Source of the DNA: Bacteroidales bacterium
Lineage (GTDB): Bacteria; Bacteroidota; Bacteroidia; Bacteroidales; UBA3824
Assembly: GCA_024413595.1 (NCBI GenBank)
Contig: JAKSUC010000016.1
Location: forward strand, 1-60,289
Length of the DNA stretch: 60,289 nucleotides
Direction: 5' to 3'
Shown: piece by piece, positions 8,289 through 18,046 of the stretch
How the letters are laid out: every line of letters starts with the position of its first letter
Position numbering within the stretch: position 1 is the first letter of the stretch
Program-made: the position numbers and the translations under genes
The notes under the pieces: generated by a model
Databases searched by the model: none
Told to the model about the DNA's origin: nothing
Seen by the model: only the letters and a program-made list of their open reading frames with translations

Positions 8289-10568
8289 TTATTTTTTATT
8301 TAAAAATCCATATAGAATTTTCATTAATAAATTAATATCTATTGGTTTAGTTAAATAATAATTACAACCAGCTTCAATAGTTTTATCTTTTTCATCAGTT
8401 AAAGCGTAAGCTGTTTGTGCTATAATAACTACCTTTTTATTAAATTCTCTAATAGCTTTGGTTGCATCGTAACCATTCATAATAGGCATTTTAATGTCCA
8501 TAAGAATAAGATCAATTTCAGAATTGTTTTTGGCAATATCTACAGCTTCTTTACCATTTTTAGCCCAAAGAACATTAGCTTCAGTTTCATCAAGAACTTC
8601 TTTCATAAAAGCAATATTCATGTCTTCGTCTTCAGCTACTAAGATATTTTTCCCTTTTAAACTTAAAGTATTTGTATCAGAGAAAGCAGCTCCATATTCG
8701 TCAGCTGTATTTAAATCAGACTCGTAAGGCAATGTAAAATAGAAAGTGCTACCTTTACCTTCTTCAGATTCAACCCACATTTTACCACCTAAAAGTTCTG
8801 AAAGTTTTTTAGAAATAGCTAATCCAAGACCGGTGCCTTGTTGATTTTTATCGTCTTTTTGTTCAATTTGACCAAAACGTTCAAAAATAATATCAATTTT
8901 ATCTTTTGGCATTCCTACACCAGTATCTTTAACGTAAAAAAGCAGTTCTTCTGGATTAGAAAATCTGTATCCAAATTCAATAAACCCATTTTCGGTAAAT
9001 TTCATTGCATTACCAATAAGGTTGTTTAAAATTTGTTTAAGTCTAAATGGGTCGGTTTCAATGTTAAAATCGTCTGATTCAACTGCATTTTTCATTCTAA
9101 ATTCAAACGATTTGTTATTGATATCATTAACTTGATATTGTGAAATATAAATTTCGTTCATAATAGGGTTTAAAGCAGTTTTCCTAATTTTAACTTTAAG
9201 TTGTCCTGCTTCAATTTTAGAAATATCAATAATATCGTTGATAAGATTTAATAAGCTTTTACCACTATTGATAATAAAGTTTAGATATTTTTCTTTGTTT
9301 TTGTCAAAATTACCAGGTTTAGCTAATAATTCAGAAAAACCAATTATAGAATTCATTGGAGTTCTGATTTCGTGACTCATATTAGCTAAGAAAGCAGATT
9401 TTAATTTGTCTGATTCTTCAGCTTTTTGTTTTGCTTCAACAAGTTCTTTTTCTCGTTGTTTTCTAGCCGTAATATCTCTAATTGTAATAGCACAACCTCT
9501 AACAGTTTCAGTAGTATAGTTTGTAACTGAAACTTCAGCAAAGAATTTATCATTATTTTTTTTGCATCCAACCATTTCGAAAGAACCATTAGTAAATTTA
9601 CAAGTTCCAGTGGTTAGATATTTATTAATTTCGTTTTCGAAAGAGTCAATTTCTTCTTTAGGAATAATAGTGTTTTGTATAGACGAATTAATAATGTCGT
9701 CAGATTTGTATCCGAAAAGATTTTCAGCTGCTTTGTTAATAGATTTTATTTTAAGTTTTTCATCAGTAATAATAATAGCATCAAAAGATGACATATTTAC
9801 TTTAAGGAAAATTTCATTTGTCGATTTTTCTAAGTTTATAGCGTTTTCTCTTTCTTTTTTAGTTTTATTGATTAAAGTCATCATTTTGCCAAATTCTTTG
9901 TATAAATCAGCAATTTCATCATTATTTTCTGGAATTTCAATTTGTTGACTATAATCTTTATTTTTGTTAGTTAATTTAATAAAATCTGTAAGTTCAATAA
10001 TTTTTTTACTTAGAGTTTTAGAGAATGGTCTAATGAATAATACAATAATTAAAAGAGTGATTAATAATCCTACAACAATAATAGCACCAATACATCTTAA
10101 TTTTTGATAATGAAGTTTTTCTGTAGAAATTTCTAAATAAATAGTTCCCAATGTTTCATTATCTCTAATAGCTTTTCTTGTTATAATAAGTTTGTCGTTA
10201 ATAATATTAACAGAATTAATGGTGTCTAATGTATTAGGCGGATTGAAATCAAGATTTTGATCAAATTTATAATTGTCAAATTTGGTTCCATCTAAAAAAT
10301 ATATTTGAATAAACTCAATTTCTTTTTGAGTTTTTATATATCCAACTTTTTCTTGAAGTTCAACTGGATTTTTGTATTCTATAGTAGAAGCAAGCATTTC
10401 ACCAATAGATTTACTGAAATCATTATATTTTTCTTTAAAATCATTTTCGGCAAAATTGCTTAAATAATAAATAGAAACACTGCTAATTAAAACAGCAGTA
10501 ATAATTATGGTTGAAATAAAACCAACCATAAGTTTATGTTTGATAGAAAGGTTTGCTATAGGGTTCAT
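8289..10568 (-). CDS. Hybrid sensor histidine kinase (periplasmic sensor, HAMP, PAS, HisKA, HATPase, receiver)
   Basis: This 759-residue membrane kinase has membrane helices near residues 13-37 and 160-182 flanking a small periplasmic domain. A HAMP-like linker and a PAS domain (DAIIITDEKLKIKSINKAAE, about residue 265) follow. The H-box is SHEIRTP with His399 as predicted phosphorylation site. ATP-binding boxes are visible as NLIGNAMKFTE, DTGVGMP and GTGLGLAISKKL. The C-terminal receiver carries Asp691 in LILMDIKMP. No DNA-binding output is fused, so the phosphate must pass to a separate protein that is not in the window. It is the last gene of a four-gene minus-strand operon, 28 bases after the YfiR-like gene, which may modulate its periplasmic sensor. 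Confidence 0.92.
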   Translation of the reverse strand: MNPIANLSIKHKLMVGFISTIIITAVLISSVSIYYLSNFAENDFKEKYNDFSKSIGEMLASTIEYKNPVELQEKVGYIKTQKEIEFIQIYFLDGTKFDNYKFDQNLDFNPPNTLDTINSVNIINDKLIITRKAIRDNETLGTIYLEISTEKLHYQKLRCIGAIIVVGLLITLLIIVLFIRPFSKTLSKKIIELTDFIKLTNKNKDYSQQIEIPENNDEIADLYKEFGKMMTLINKTKKERENAINLEKSTNEIFLKVNMSSFDAIIITDEKLKIKSINKAAENLFGYKSDDIINSSIQNTIIPKEEIDSFENEINKYLTTGTCKFTNGSFEMVGCKKNNDKFFAEVSVTNYTTETVRGCAITIRDITARKQREKELVEAKQKAEESDKLKSAFLANMSHEIRTPMNSIIGFSELLAKPGNFDKNKEKYLNFIINSGKSLLNLINDIIDISKIEAGQLKVKIRKTALNPIMNEIYISQYQVNDINNKSFEFRMKNAVESDDFNIETDPFRLKQILNNLIGNAMKFTENGFIEFGYRFSNPEELLFYVKDTGVGMPKDKIDIIFERFGQIEQKDDKNQQGTGLGLAISKKLSELLGGKMWVESEEGKGSTFYFTLPYESDLNTADEYGAAFSDTNTLSLKGKNILVAEDEDMNIAFMKEVLDETEANVLWAKNGKEAVDIAKNNSEIDLILMDIKMPIMNGYDATKAIREFNKKVVIIAQTAYALTDEKDKTIEAGCNYYLTKPIDINLLMKILYGFLNKK

Positions 10569-10596
10569 TTTTTTTAATATTTGTCTAATTGATATT

Positions 10597-11118
10597 CTAT
10601 TCGTTATTGTAAATATGGTTATTACTTAACAAAGAAGTACGAATTAATAACCCAGAGTCTAAGATAGTTTGCTTTTTAAACAAATAATCAATATAGTCCT
10701 CTTTTTGGTTTACGTAAAACATACATCCATAGTTTAATAAATTTTCATCATTTGATAAAGTTAATATTTTCTTTTTATCAATTTTTTCTTTGAAAGTGTT
10801 TAAATCTACGCTAGAGTTTTTTTCAATAAAAATAACTTGTGCATTAGAAATATCACTTTGATCTGTATATTGATTAACAATGATATTTTTTCCATTAAAA
10901 TTTTGATTAATTAATAATGAAGAAATATCATTAAATTTTTGTTCACTGTTAGTTGCAATATAAATCACAAAATTGTTATTTTCGTTTTCTTCTGGCCAAT
11001 AAACATAATGTGAAAATTTAATAATTGATTGATAATCAAAATTTTGTGTATTGATATTTTGATGTGGACTAAACAATGCAATTATTAAAATTTGAATAAA
11101 AAAAGTTATTTGAAGCAT
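10597..11118 (-). CDS. YfiR family periplasmic protein (DUF4154)
   Basis: The 173-residue product has an N-terminal hydrophobic export signal (MLQITFFIQILIIALFS). The pattern then fits the YfiR/DUF4154 family: a first helix ending in FSHYVYWPEE, strand FVIYIATNSEQ, the segment NAQVIFIEKNS and a late LNYGCMFYV strand. In Pseudomonas, YfiR is a periplasmic inhibitor of the YfiN diguanylate cyclase. In Bacteroidota, members often lie beside sensor kinases, as here, where the hybrid kinase starts 28 bases downstream. No cyclase is present, so the likely partner is the kinase or one of the GAF receptors. That pairing is inferred from order alone. Confidence 0.75.
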   Translation of the reverse strand: MLQITFFIQILIIALFSPHQNINTQNFDYQSIIKFSHYVYWPEENENNNFVIYIATNSEQKFNDISSLLINQNFNGKNIIVNQYTDQSDISNAQVIFIEKNSSVDLNTFKEKIDKKKILTLSNDENLLNYGCMFYVNQKEDYIDYLFKKQTILDSGLLIRTSLLSNNHIYNNE

Positions 11119-11132
11119 ATTATAAATTATTA

Positions 11133-13826
11133 TTATTCATTTGAATTTGAACTTTGTTCATCGGTATCAGGATTTTGATTATCTTGATTACCGTATAATT
11201 TATTTTCGAGTAATTTTACTTTTTCTTTTAGATTGGCTTCGATTTTTCTAAATTTAGTGATACGTTTTTCAAGTTCTCGTTTAAAGAATTGAGCGCTTGA
11301 AGATGCTTTATCATATTTTTGTCTATTTTCAACATTTTGGCGTTTAGAGTCCATTAATTCTTTATTTAATTGTTCTACATCTTCTGATAATTGTTTAAGT
11401 TGTTTTTTAAGTGTTTTTGTGTCTTCTGACGAAGAGCTATATTGTTTTTGCATTCTATTTAATTCTTCTTCTGTATTTATTTGATTTGTAACATCAAAAG
11501 CTAAACACAAAATGCGTTCTGGAATATTGTCTGAGTCAAAAATTGGTACTAGTATATTTTTGATTTTTCTAGTATTGTTGTTAATTTTGAATTCAGCAAT
11601 GTAAGTTTCTGTACTTCCTTGTTTTACAGTATCCCAAACTTTTTTGAATTCATCATACTTAGTAAGTGTTAGTTGTAAAATTTCGTATATATTTTTTCTT
11701 TTAATATCATTTACATCCAACATATATCTCAAACAAAATTTTCTGTTTGCTTCTAAAGTTTCGCCTTTTAAACTAAAAATTGCATTCATAATAGTTTTGT
11801 TAAGTGCAAATTGAACTTTTTCTATTTGAGACAATTCGTTTTGTGAAGTTTCTATTAATCCTGTTAACGACTCAATTTCAGTTCTCAAATTAGCTTCTTT
11901 TTCTTCCATAAGTTTAGATTGTTCTCTTGACTGTTGAAGAAGAATTGAAGTTTGTTCATTAATTTTGGCATTAGCAATAGTAGAAGCAACGTTTTCTGAA
12001 ATTCTTTCCACGAAAGCAATTTTATAAGGTTCAAATTCTTTAAACGATGCAAATTCCATAACGCCATATAATATATCATTATAAACCAAAGGTACAAACA
12101 TTATTGCTTTTGGTTTTGCTTTTCCAAGACCAGAGCTAATATCTGCGTAATTTTCTGGTACATTATTAAGTATAATGGTATGTTTTTCCATAGCGCACGC
12201 ACCAATTAAACCTTCATCAAGGCGCAAAATTCTTTTGTGAAAAATTTGGTGGCTAAATGCAAAAACTCCATAAAGTTCAAGTACTTCTGTTTTAGCTTCG
12301 TCGTTTAGTGTTGTTTTAACAAATATTCCTCCTTGATTAACGTCAATGTAAGGAACAAGATTGTCGATTACTTCGTTGCTAAGTTTTTTGATATCAGAAA
12401 TATTATTACGTAAAATATCACTAAAAACAGAGTGTCCTTCGGTAGCCCATTGATTTCTTTTTTCTTCTTTTAATCTTATTTGTTCTTTGTTTCTAGCTTC
12501 TATCATACTATCACGCATTGAAACCAATGCTGTTCCTATTGTATTATTTTTAATAGAAACTTTGTATTCTGCATCTAGGTTTCCATCTCTGATTTCTGTT
12601 GCAAATTGAGCTGTTTGTTTTAGAGAGTTTGTTAAATTTTCTAGGGCTCGTAGTAATGATTTAAATTCGGCTGAATCTATATCGTTGATTTCTTTGTTTA
12701 TTTTAAAATCAAAATTGCCACTTGCTATTTGTTTTACTACACTTTTTAATGTATTTATTGGTTTTGCAATTTGTTTTGATATTATAATTAAACAAATTAT
12801 ATATAGTGCTAATAATAACGATGTTATTATTATAATTGTTGCTTCATTTTTTTGTTGATTTATTTTTAGTTGTGAGGTTGGTATTATTGAAATTAATGCA
12901 AAATTATCATCAATTGTTGGTATTGATATTTTTTTGTTATGTAAAAATACTTTTTGATTATTGTTTTCTATTAGTTTTGTTTCTGTGTCAATAGATAAAT
13001 TTTCTGAAGTTTTCGACAAAATATTAAAATTTTCTTCTGTATATCTTAGTGTTTCATTGATATTTTTGTTTTGATATTCTTTTTTTCTTGAATAAAATAT
13101 ATTGCCATCTTTATCTACAAGAATAAAATTTTCGCTTTTGGGAATTATTTCATCCAACATATTTCTATAATATTTTAAGTCAATGTCAACTCCTAAAATT
13201 CCTCCAAACTTTCCTTTATTAAAGAAAGGGATCATGTATACAATTGAGTTTGTGATTTCTCCGTCAATTTCTAAGATTGTTAATCTTTGTTGATAATCGT
13301 GTTTTATATCTCTATAAAGTTCATAAATTTCAGCAGATGAGGCTTCTAAATCGTTTGTAAATTCTGGATCTTCAAGATTTTCGCGTTTTATTAATTTCCC
13401 ATACCAACCAATTGGAAATCCAGGATTTGTATTTACTAATAAACTATCAGAATTGTTTAGTACATAAGGTTCTGATATTATAAACATTGATTTTATAGTA
13501 GCATCTTTTTTTATGTATGATTTCATAGTTTTTAATGCCACTTTTAATGTTAGTTGATTTATTTCTTCAATTTGTTCTGTTATGGTATTTGCTTCTGCAT
13601 TTATGTTTAAAATTGTATTACTTAGTTGTTTTTCAAATGAATAAGCGTATTTATCTATTTGTATATTGCTACTAAGTTTGCTATAATCATAAATTTTGTC
13701 AGTAATTATTTTGTGATTAACAAATAGCATAATTAAGCATAACATCAATGTTCCTATTGATGCTGCAATAACTGCTTTCCACCTAATTGTATTAAATATA
13801 TTATTTTTATTTTGAGTTACTTCCAT
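11133..13826 (-). CDS. Membrane sensor with Cache-like, HAMP, GAF and PAS domains, no kinase output
   Basis: The protein has 897 residues. Membrane helices lie near residues 17-39 and 330-350 and enclose a large periplasmic double-Cache-like region that includes GGILGVDIDLKYYRNML. A HAMP segment is followed by a GAF domain (about 490-620; FAFSHQIFHKRILRLDEGLIGACAMEKHT begins at its middle), a PAS-like domain (about 665-790) and a C-terminal coiled coil. I find no histidine kinase, GGDEF, EAL or methyl-accepting output. The start overlaps the preceding gene by 20 bases and the YfiR gene follows after 14 bases, so these are co-transcribed. It may signal by protein contact to the hybrid kinase. 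Confidence 0.8.
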   Translation of the reverse strand: MEVTQNKNNIFNTIRWKAVIAASIGTLMLCLIMLFVNHKIITDKIYDYSKLSSNIQIDKYAYSFEKQLSNTILNINAEANTITEQIEEINQLTLKVALKTMKSYIKKDATIKSMFIISEPYVLNNSDSLLVNTNPGFPIGWYGKLIKRENLEDPEFTNDLEASSAEIYELYRDIKHDYQQRLTILEIDGEITNSIVYMIPFFNKGKFGGILGVDIDLKYYRNMLDEIIPKSENFILVDKDGNIFYSRKKEYQNKNINETLRYTEENFNILSKTSENLSIDTETKLIENNNQKVFLHNKKISIPTIDDNFALISIIPTSQLKINQQKNEATIIIITSLLLALYIICLIIISKQIAKPINTLKSVVKQIASGNFDFKINKEINDIDSAEFKSLLRALENLTNSLKQTAQFATEIRDGNLDAEYKVSIKNNTIGTALVSMRDSMIEARNKEQIRLKEEKRNQWATEGHSVFSDILRNNISDIKKLSNEVIDNLVPYIDVNQGGIFVKTTLNDEAKTEVLELYGVFAFSHQIFHKRILRLDEGLIGACAMEKHTIILNNVPENYADISSGLGKAKPKAIMFVPLVYNDILYGVMEFASFKEFEPYKIAFVERISENVASTIANAKINEQTSILLQQSREQSKLMEEKEANLRTEIESLTGLIETSQNELSQIEKVQFALNKTIMNAIFSLKGETLEANRKFCLRYMLDVNDIKRKNIYEILQLTLTKYDEFKKVWDTVKQGSTETYIAEFKINNNTRKIKNILVPIFDSDNIPERILCLAFDVTNQINTEEELNRMQKQYSSSSEDTKTLKKQLKQLSEDVEQLNKELMDSKRQNVENRQKYDKASSSAQFFKRELEKRITKFRKIEANLKEKVKLLENKLYGNQDNQNPDTDEQSSNSNE

Positions 13827-15729
13827 TTTGAAGTTCTTTTGTATTTTCTATAAGTTTTTGATTTTCACGTTTGAGATGTTCAATTTCTTTTTCGTAGTTT
13901 TTTATTTCGTTGTCTTTTTGTTTAATTTCTATTTCGTAATTTGCAATACGTTTAGTATAATCGTCAAGTCTTTTACCTTCTTCTTGAAGTTTAAATAGAT
14001 TTTTAGCATTTTCTTTTACGTAAGAAATTGTACTAGCAATATCTTCTGCTAAATGTTCTATAAATTTTATTCTGTATTCTTCAAATTTGTCTGTTCTGCA
14101 AAGTTCAATAATTCCATAAATTTCTCCTTTTAATAAAAGAGGAACAACTAGTAAATGTCCTGGATTAGTAAATCCAAAACCTGAACCAATTTTTACATAA
14201 TTGTTAGGTATATCATCGATAATTTGCATTGTTTTTTCAACAGCACATGTTCCAACAATTCCTTCATAAAGATTAATTCTTTTTTGAATAAATTTTTTAT
14301 TGTCGGCTGCGTATGTTGATTTCATTTCCATGAAAATATCGTCTGGATTATCATCGTTATAAATATACATAGCTCCATAATTAGCTTGCATATAATGAAT
14401 TAAGTTTCGAGTTGTTTCGTCGCAAAGTTTGTCTAGATTATTATTGTTTTTACGCAATATATCTCCAAATTCTGCAAGTCCAATATTTATTTTATCTTGA
14501 ATTTCGTCTGCTTCTCTTCTTTTTCTTTGTTTTTCGTATTGTGTTTCAAGATTTTTTTTCATGTTGATAAGCGAATTTCCAAGTTCATCATCTTCGCTCA
14601 AAAGTTCAAAACCTTTGTCGGGATTTCCGTTTCCTACATCTTCGGCAAATAATTGTTTTTCTTTTAAATTTTGAACAAATTTTATTAGTTGTAGTCCCAT
14701 CAAATCCATTTCATTTTTACTTTTGCTATTGATTTGAGGAATATTTAGTTCGCCACGTAATATTTTTTTTAAATAATTACTAATTCGTTCTATTGGTTTA
14801 TTTACAGAAGAAAATAGTATCAAGAAAAATGTAAGTCCTAAAACTATAACACTTATTTGAATTATAGCAATATTTCTAATAGTGCTATTTCGTTTTTCGT
14901 TTCTTATAGTGTTAGAATCCATCATTAATTCTTCAATGTCGTTTTGCATTGTTTTAATTTGTGCAGTTGCTTCGCCTTTGTAGCCGTCGTTTGTTTCTAT
15001 TCCAAGTTGTAATTGTTTGTAAAACACCAAATTAAATGTAACTTTATATTCTGTAATTTGATCCATCATTTTTGACATTTGGTATTTTATCAAAATGTTA
15101 GATGTGTTTGTTGATTTTAAAATTGCATTAATAGCATCTATTTGTTTATTAAATTTGTTATAATCTTGAATGTTGCAATTTTCTAAAAATGAACGTTCTA
15201 TTCTACAAGCTTCTTCAAACATTTTGCTTATACCTGCAATAGTAAATTGCAATAATGTTTTTCTAACAATATTTCTATCTGTTGAAAGACGTCCACCATC
15301 GTCGGTTAATTCGTTTATTTCTCCTTTGGTTTTGGTTATGTCGGTTATTTTTTGTTTATAATTATCAAATTCTTGACTTAAAATTACAATTGATTGTGAA
15401 GTTTTTCTATTAAAGTCTAGTTCTGAATTTTTAAGTTCTTGAATTCCTTTTTCAATATTGATACATATTTTGTTGATACTTGTTGTTAAAGTGTCTTCTT
15501 TTTCTTTATCTCTTTTTGAGGAATATAAATTAAATAGCTCGTATTGAAGGTTTCTTATTTCAGAAAGGTCGTTTTTCATTTTTATTTCGGCCTTGTAGCT
15601 ATTGTCTATTTCATTGTATTTGCTGATAAGATAATAAAACGACAATCCAGTTAAAACTGCGTATGCAGCAAAACAGATTAGCATTATTCTAAATTTTAGC
15701 TTTACCGATAATTGTTCCGGTGTATTCAT
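13807..15729 (-). CDS. Membrane sensor with HAMP and GAF domains, no kinase output
   Basis: The 640-residue protein has membrane helices near residues 13-33 (LMICFAAYAVLTGLSFYYLI) and 285-306 around a mostly helical periplasmic domain, which suggests a four-helix-bundle sensor. A HAMP linker, a GAF domain (about 430-580, with INLYEGIVGTCAVEKT) and a charged coiled coil to the end follow. Its GAF domain is closely related to that of the next gene (compare EGLIGACAMEKHT there), pointing to duplication. No catalytic output domain is visible. It is the first gene of the operon and has a well-formed promoter upstream. Confidence 0.8.
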   Translation of the reverse strand: MNTPEQLSVKLKFRIMLICFAAYAVLTGLSFYYLISKYNEIDNSYKAEIKMKNDLSEIRNLQYELFNLYSSKRDKEKEDTLTTSINKICINIEKGIQELKNSELDFNRKTSQSIVILSQEFDNYKQKITDITKTKGEINELTDDGGRLSTDRNIVRKTLLQFTIAGISKMFEEACRIERSFLENCNIQDYNKFNKQIDAINAILKSTNTSNILIKYQMSKMMDQITEYKVTFNLVFYKQLQLGIETNDGYKGEATAQIKTMQNDIEELMMDSNTIRNEKRNSTIRNIAIIQISVIVLGLTFFLILFSSVNKPIERISNYLKKILRGELNIPQINSKSKNEMDLMGLQLIKFVQNLKEKQLFAEDVGNGNPDKGFELLSEDDELGNSLINMKKNLETQYEKQRKRREADEIQDKINIGLAEFGDILRKNNNNLDKLCDETTRNLIHYMQANYGAMYIYNDDNPDDIFMEMKSTYAADNKKFIQKRINLYEGIVGTCAVEKTMQIIDDIPNNYVKIGSGFGFTNPGHLLVVPLLLKGEIYGIIELCRTDKFEEYRIKFIEHLAEDIASTISYVKENAKNLFKLQEEGKRLDDYTKRIANYEIEIKQKDNEIKNYEKEIEHLKRENQKLIENTKELQNGSNSK

Positions 15730-15782
15730 AACTGTCGTTATTTATGTAATTTTGTCTCGCTTTTTTTACTTGTTTTACCTAA

Positions 15783-15813
15783 CAAAGATAAAAAACTATT
15801 TGAATAAATCAAA
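15783..15813 (-). promoter_or_regulatory. Promoter of the GAF/YfiR/kinase operon
   Basis: On the minus strand, TTTG (15813-15810), a 19-base spacer and TATCTTTG (15790-15783) match the Bacteroidota sigma-ABfr consensus exactly. It lies 54 bases before the start codon at 15729. Confidence 0.6.
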
Positions 15814-15927
15814 CTTCTTGCCGTTTATCTTTTTATAATTTTGTCTTTTTAGATTATTTTTCAAATATAGTTTATTTATTTGAATTAGTATAAAAATATT
15901 GATTTTTTTTCTTTTTTTTTTATTTAA

Positions 15928-16575
15928 TTAAGTATTTAATATTTTAAATGCCTTATTTACATTGTTTTCTTTTACAAAAAGAGTTATTTCGTTGGTTGTT
16001 GAAATCACTTCATAAATATTTATTCCTTCCCAAGATATATCTCTGAATATCATATAATAAAGTCCAATAATTGAAGTGCTTTCGGATGGCAAACTTACTG
16101 TTATGGCTGCTAAGTTTTCTGCTTTTGACAATTTTTTTTCGTCTGTATAAATTTCCTCTAATGTTTTTTCAAGATTACTTGTTATCAAAACTGTACTTTC
16201 ATAAATTCCTCTTGATGTACTCACAAAAATTTCGGGTCTCCCTGCTATATATTTCAAAAGTTTTTGTTGACAATTGATTAGTGTTGGTGAATTTTCAAAT
16301 GTATAGTCGGTAAGATTTGTACGAACTGTTATATCGTTAAATTTTGTTTTTCTTACGTTTATCAATTGAGATTTTGTGCTATTAAGATTTTCGCTTAAAC
16401 GTTTTAATGCCATCATTACAGATGCTTGTGTAACTTCTGTTTGTCGAATTTCTGCAATTTCTGGAACCATTTTTCTTGCCAATGATGATAAATTTATTAG
16501 ACCATCGCGCATCAATTCTATTATAAATGGTTGTTTTATAATAAGTTCTTCTACTGTTTTGGAAATTGGTTTCAT
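15928..16575 (-). CDS. ACT-domain protein, likely regulator of amino acid metabolism
   Basis: This 215-residue soluble protein has a helical N-terminal half that looks like a winged-helix domain (INLSSLARKMVPEI, then TQASVMMALKRLSENL). Its C-terminal half fits an ACT fold: strand AAITVSLPSES, helix around IGLYYMIFRDISWEGINI, strand EITLFVKEN and a last helix VNKAFKIL. The order strand-helix-strand near INIYEVISTTNEITLFV resembles the ACT repeats of aspartate kinases. It is divergent from lysC, sharing the 127-base intergenic region, so control of lysine or aspartate-family synthesis is a reasonable guess. No named family is claimed. Confidence 0.6.
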   Translation of the reverse strand: MKPISKTVEELIIKQPFIIELMRDGLINLSSLARKMVPEIAEIRQTEVTQASVMMALKRLSENLNSTKSQLINVRKTKFNDITVRTNLTDYTFENSPTLINCQQKLLKYIAGRPEIFVSTSRGIYESTVLITSNLEKTLEEIYTDEKKLSKAENLAAITVSLPSESTSIIGLYYMIFRDISWEGINIYEVISTTNEITLFVKENNVNKAFKILNT

Positions 16576-16640
16576 TTATTTTGAAATTTTGTTACAAAAT
16601 TAACAAATTGTTTGAAATTTGTGTTATTTCAAAAAAAATT

Positions 16641-16670
16641 TTGTTGAAAAAATCTCTTGCAATACTTTCG
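16641..16670 (+). promoter_or_regulatory. Probable lysC promoter
   Basis: TTG at 16641-16643, a 19-base spacer and TACTTTCG at 16663-16670 fit the Bacteroidota promoter with one mismatch in the -7 box. It lies 32 bases before the preferred lysC start at 16703. Confidence 0.45.
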
Positions 16671-16702
16671 CGCCGGATTTAACAAAATATTTTATAAAAA
16701 TT

Positions 16703-18046
16703 ATGCAAGTAATGAAATTTGGTGGCACTTCTGTGGGAACTGCTACCAATATTAGAGGTGTTGAAAATATAATTACCTCTAACGAAAAAAAAATTGTGGT
16801 TTTATCTGCTATGTCTGGTACCACTAATAGTTTAGTTGAGATAGCTTCTCGTATCAAAAAAGGTAATCACGAAGGAGCTTTAGAAATTGTTAATGATTTA
16901 AAACAGCACTATTTATCAACTGCAAAAGAATTAAGTTCTGATAGTGAATCTTTCAATAAATTAGAAAAACTTTTAAATTCAGAATTTGAAATTCTTGCTC
17001 AAAAAGCATCTGAAAAATATTCAGACCAATTAGAAAAAGAAATTGTTGTTACAGGTGAAATTATCACCACAAAAATGATTACACTATATTTAAAAGGAAA
17101 AGGTGTAAATGTTGAACTTTTGTGGGCGTTAAATTTTATGCGTACTGATAATAATGGGGAACCTGACTATTATTATGTTCAAGAATCAATTAATAGAGAA
17201 ATTAACAAATATCCTAATTGTAATTTGTTTATAACTCAAGGTTTTATATGCAAAACAATGAAGGGTGAAGTTTCTAATCTTACTCGAGGGGGTAGTGATT
17301 ATAGTGCTACTATTATTGGTGCGGCAATACATGCTTCTGAGGTTATAATTTGGTCTGATAAAGATGGTCTTTTAAATTGTGATCCAAGATTTGTTGAACA
17401 AACATATCCTTTAAAAACTATTTCATACGAAGAAGCCGAAGAACTTGCATATTTTGGTGCAAAAATTCTTCATCCATCATGTATTTTTCCTGTAAAAGGA
17501 CTAAAAATACCTGTTTTTTTAAAAAATACAATGAATCCTCAAGCTCCTGGAACTTTAATTTCGGCGGATAGCATTGGACAAAAAGGTGAAATTATTGCAT
17601 TAGCTGCCAAAGATGACGTTGTTGCTATATATATTAAATCTGCTAGTATGCTTAATGCTTACGGCTTTTTACTTAAAATTTTCAATGTTTTTAATATGTA
17701 CAGAACTTCTGTAGATATGATTACAACAAGTGAAGTGGCTGTGGCTGTTACAATTACTGATACAACTCATTTACATGATATAGTTCGTGAGCTATCAAAA
17801 TTTGGCGAAATCGAATATTTTGAAAATCAGACAATTATTTGTGCTGTTGGAAATATTCCGGCTCAACAAAGCGACATTTCTGTAAAAATATTTGAAGCCA
17901 TGAGCGATATTCAAATCAAGATGATTTCGTATGGCGCTAGCAAACGTAATATCACAATGTTGATTGATAGCAAAGATAAAACACGTGCTTTAAACAATTT
18001 AAATAAAAACCTTTTTAAAGATAAATTATGTTCAGTCAAGAATTAA
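16703..18046 (+). CDS. lysC: Aspartate kinase
   Basis: Aspartate kinase phosphorylates L-aspartate, the first step toward lysine, threonine and methionine. The N-terminal MKFGGTSVGTA motif is diagnostic. I chose ATG at 16703, three residues before that motif, because the longer frame from 16619 adds 28 unrelated residues that span the promoter. SNLTRGGSDYSATIIGAA and WSDKDGLLNCDPR mark the catalytic domain, and two ACT domains lie at the C-terminus (FLLKIFNVFNMYRTSVDMI is the first), consistent with feedback control. It is a monofunctional kinase of about 447 residues with no homoserine dehydrogenase fusion. It overlaps lysA by 19 bases, forming a lysine-biosynthesis pair. Confidence 0.93.
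   Translation: MQVMKFGGTSVGTATNIRGVENIITSNEKKIVVLSAMSGTTNSLVEIASRIKKGNHEGALEIVNDLKQHYLSTAKELSSDSESFNKLEKLLNSEFEILAQKASEKYSDQLEKEIVVTGEIITTKMITLYLKGKGVNVELLWALNFMRTDNNGEPDYYYVQESINREINKYPNCNLFITQGFICKTMKGEVSNLTRGGSDYSATIIGAAIHASEVIIWSDKDGLLNCDPRFVEQTYPLKTISYEEAEELAYFGAKILHPSCIFPVKGLKIPVFLKNTMNPQAPGTLISADSIGQKGEIIALAAKDDVVAIYIKSASMLNAYGFLLKIFNVFNMYRTSVDMITTSEVAVAVTITDTTHLHDIVRELSKFGEIEYFENQTIICAVGNIPAQQSDISVKIFEAMSDIQIKMISYGASKRNITMLIDSKDKTRALNNLNKNLFKDKLCSVKN

Noticed and set aside
16619..16702. Longer lysC start
   Set aside because: The extra 28 residues precede the conserved MKFGGTSVG start and cover the promoter.
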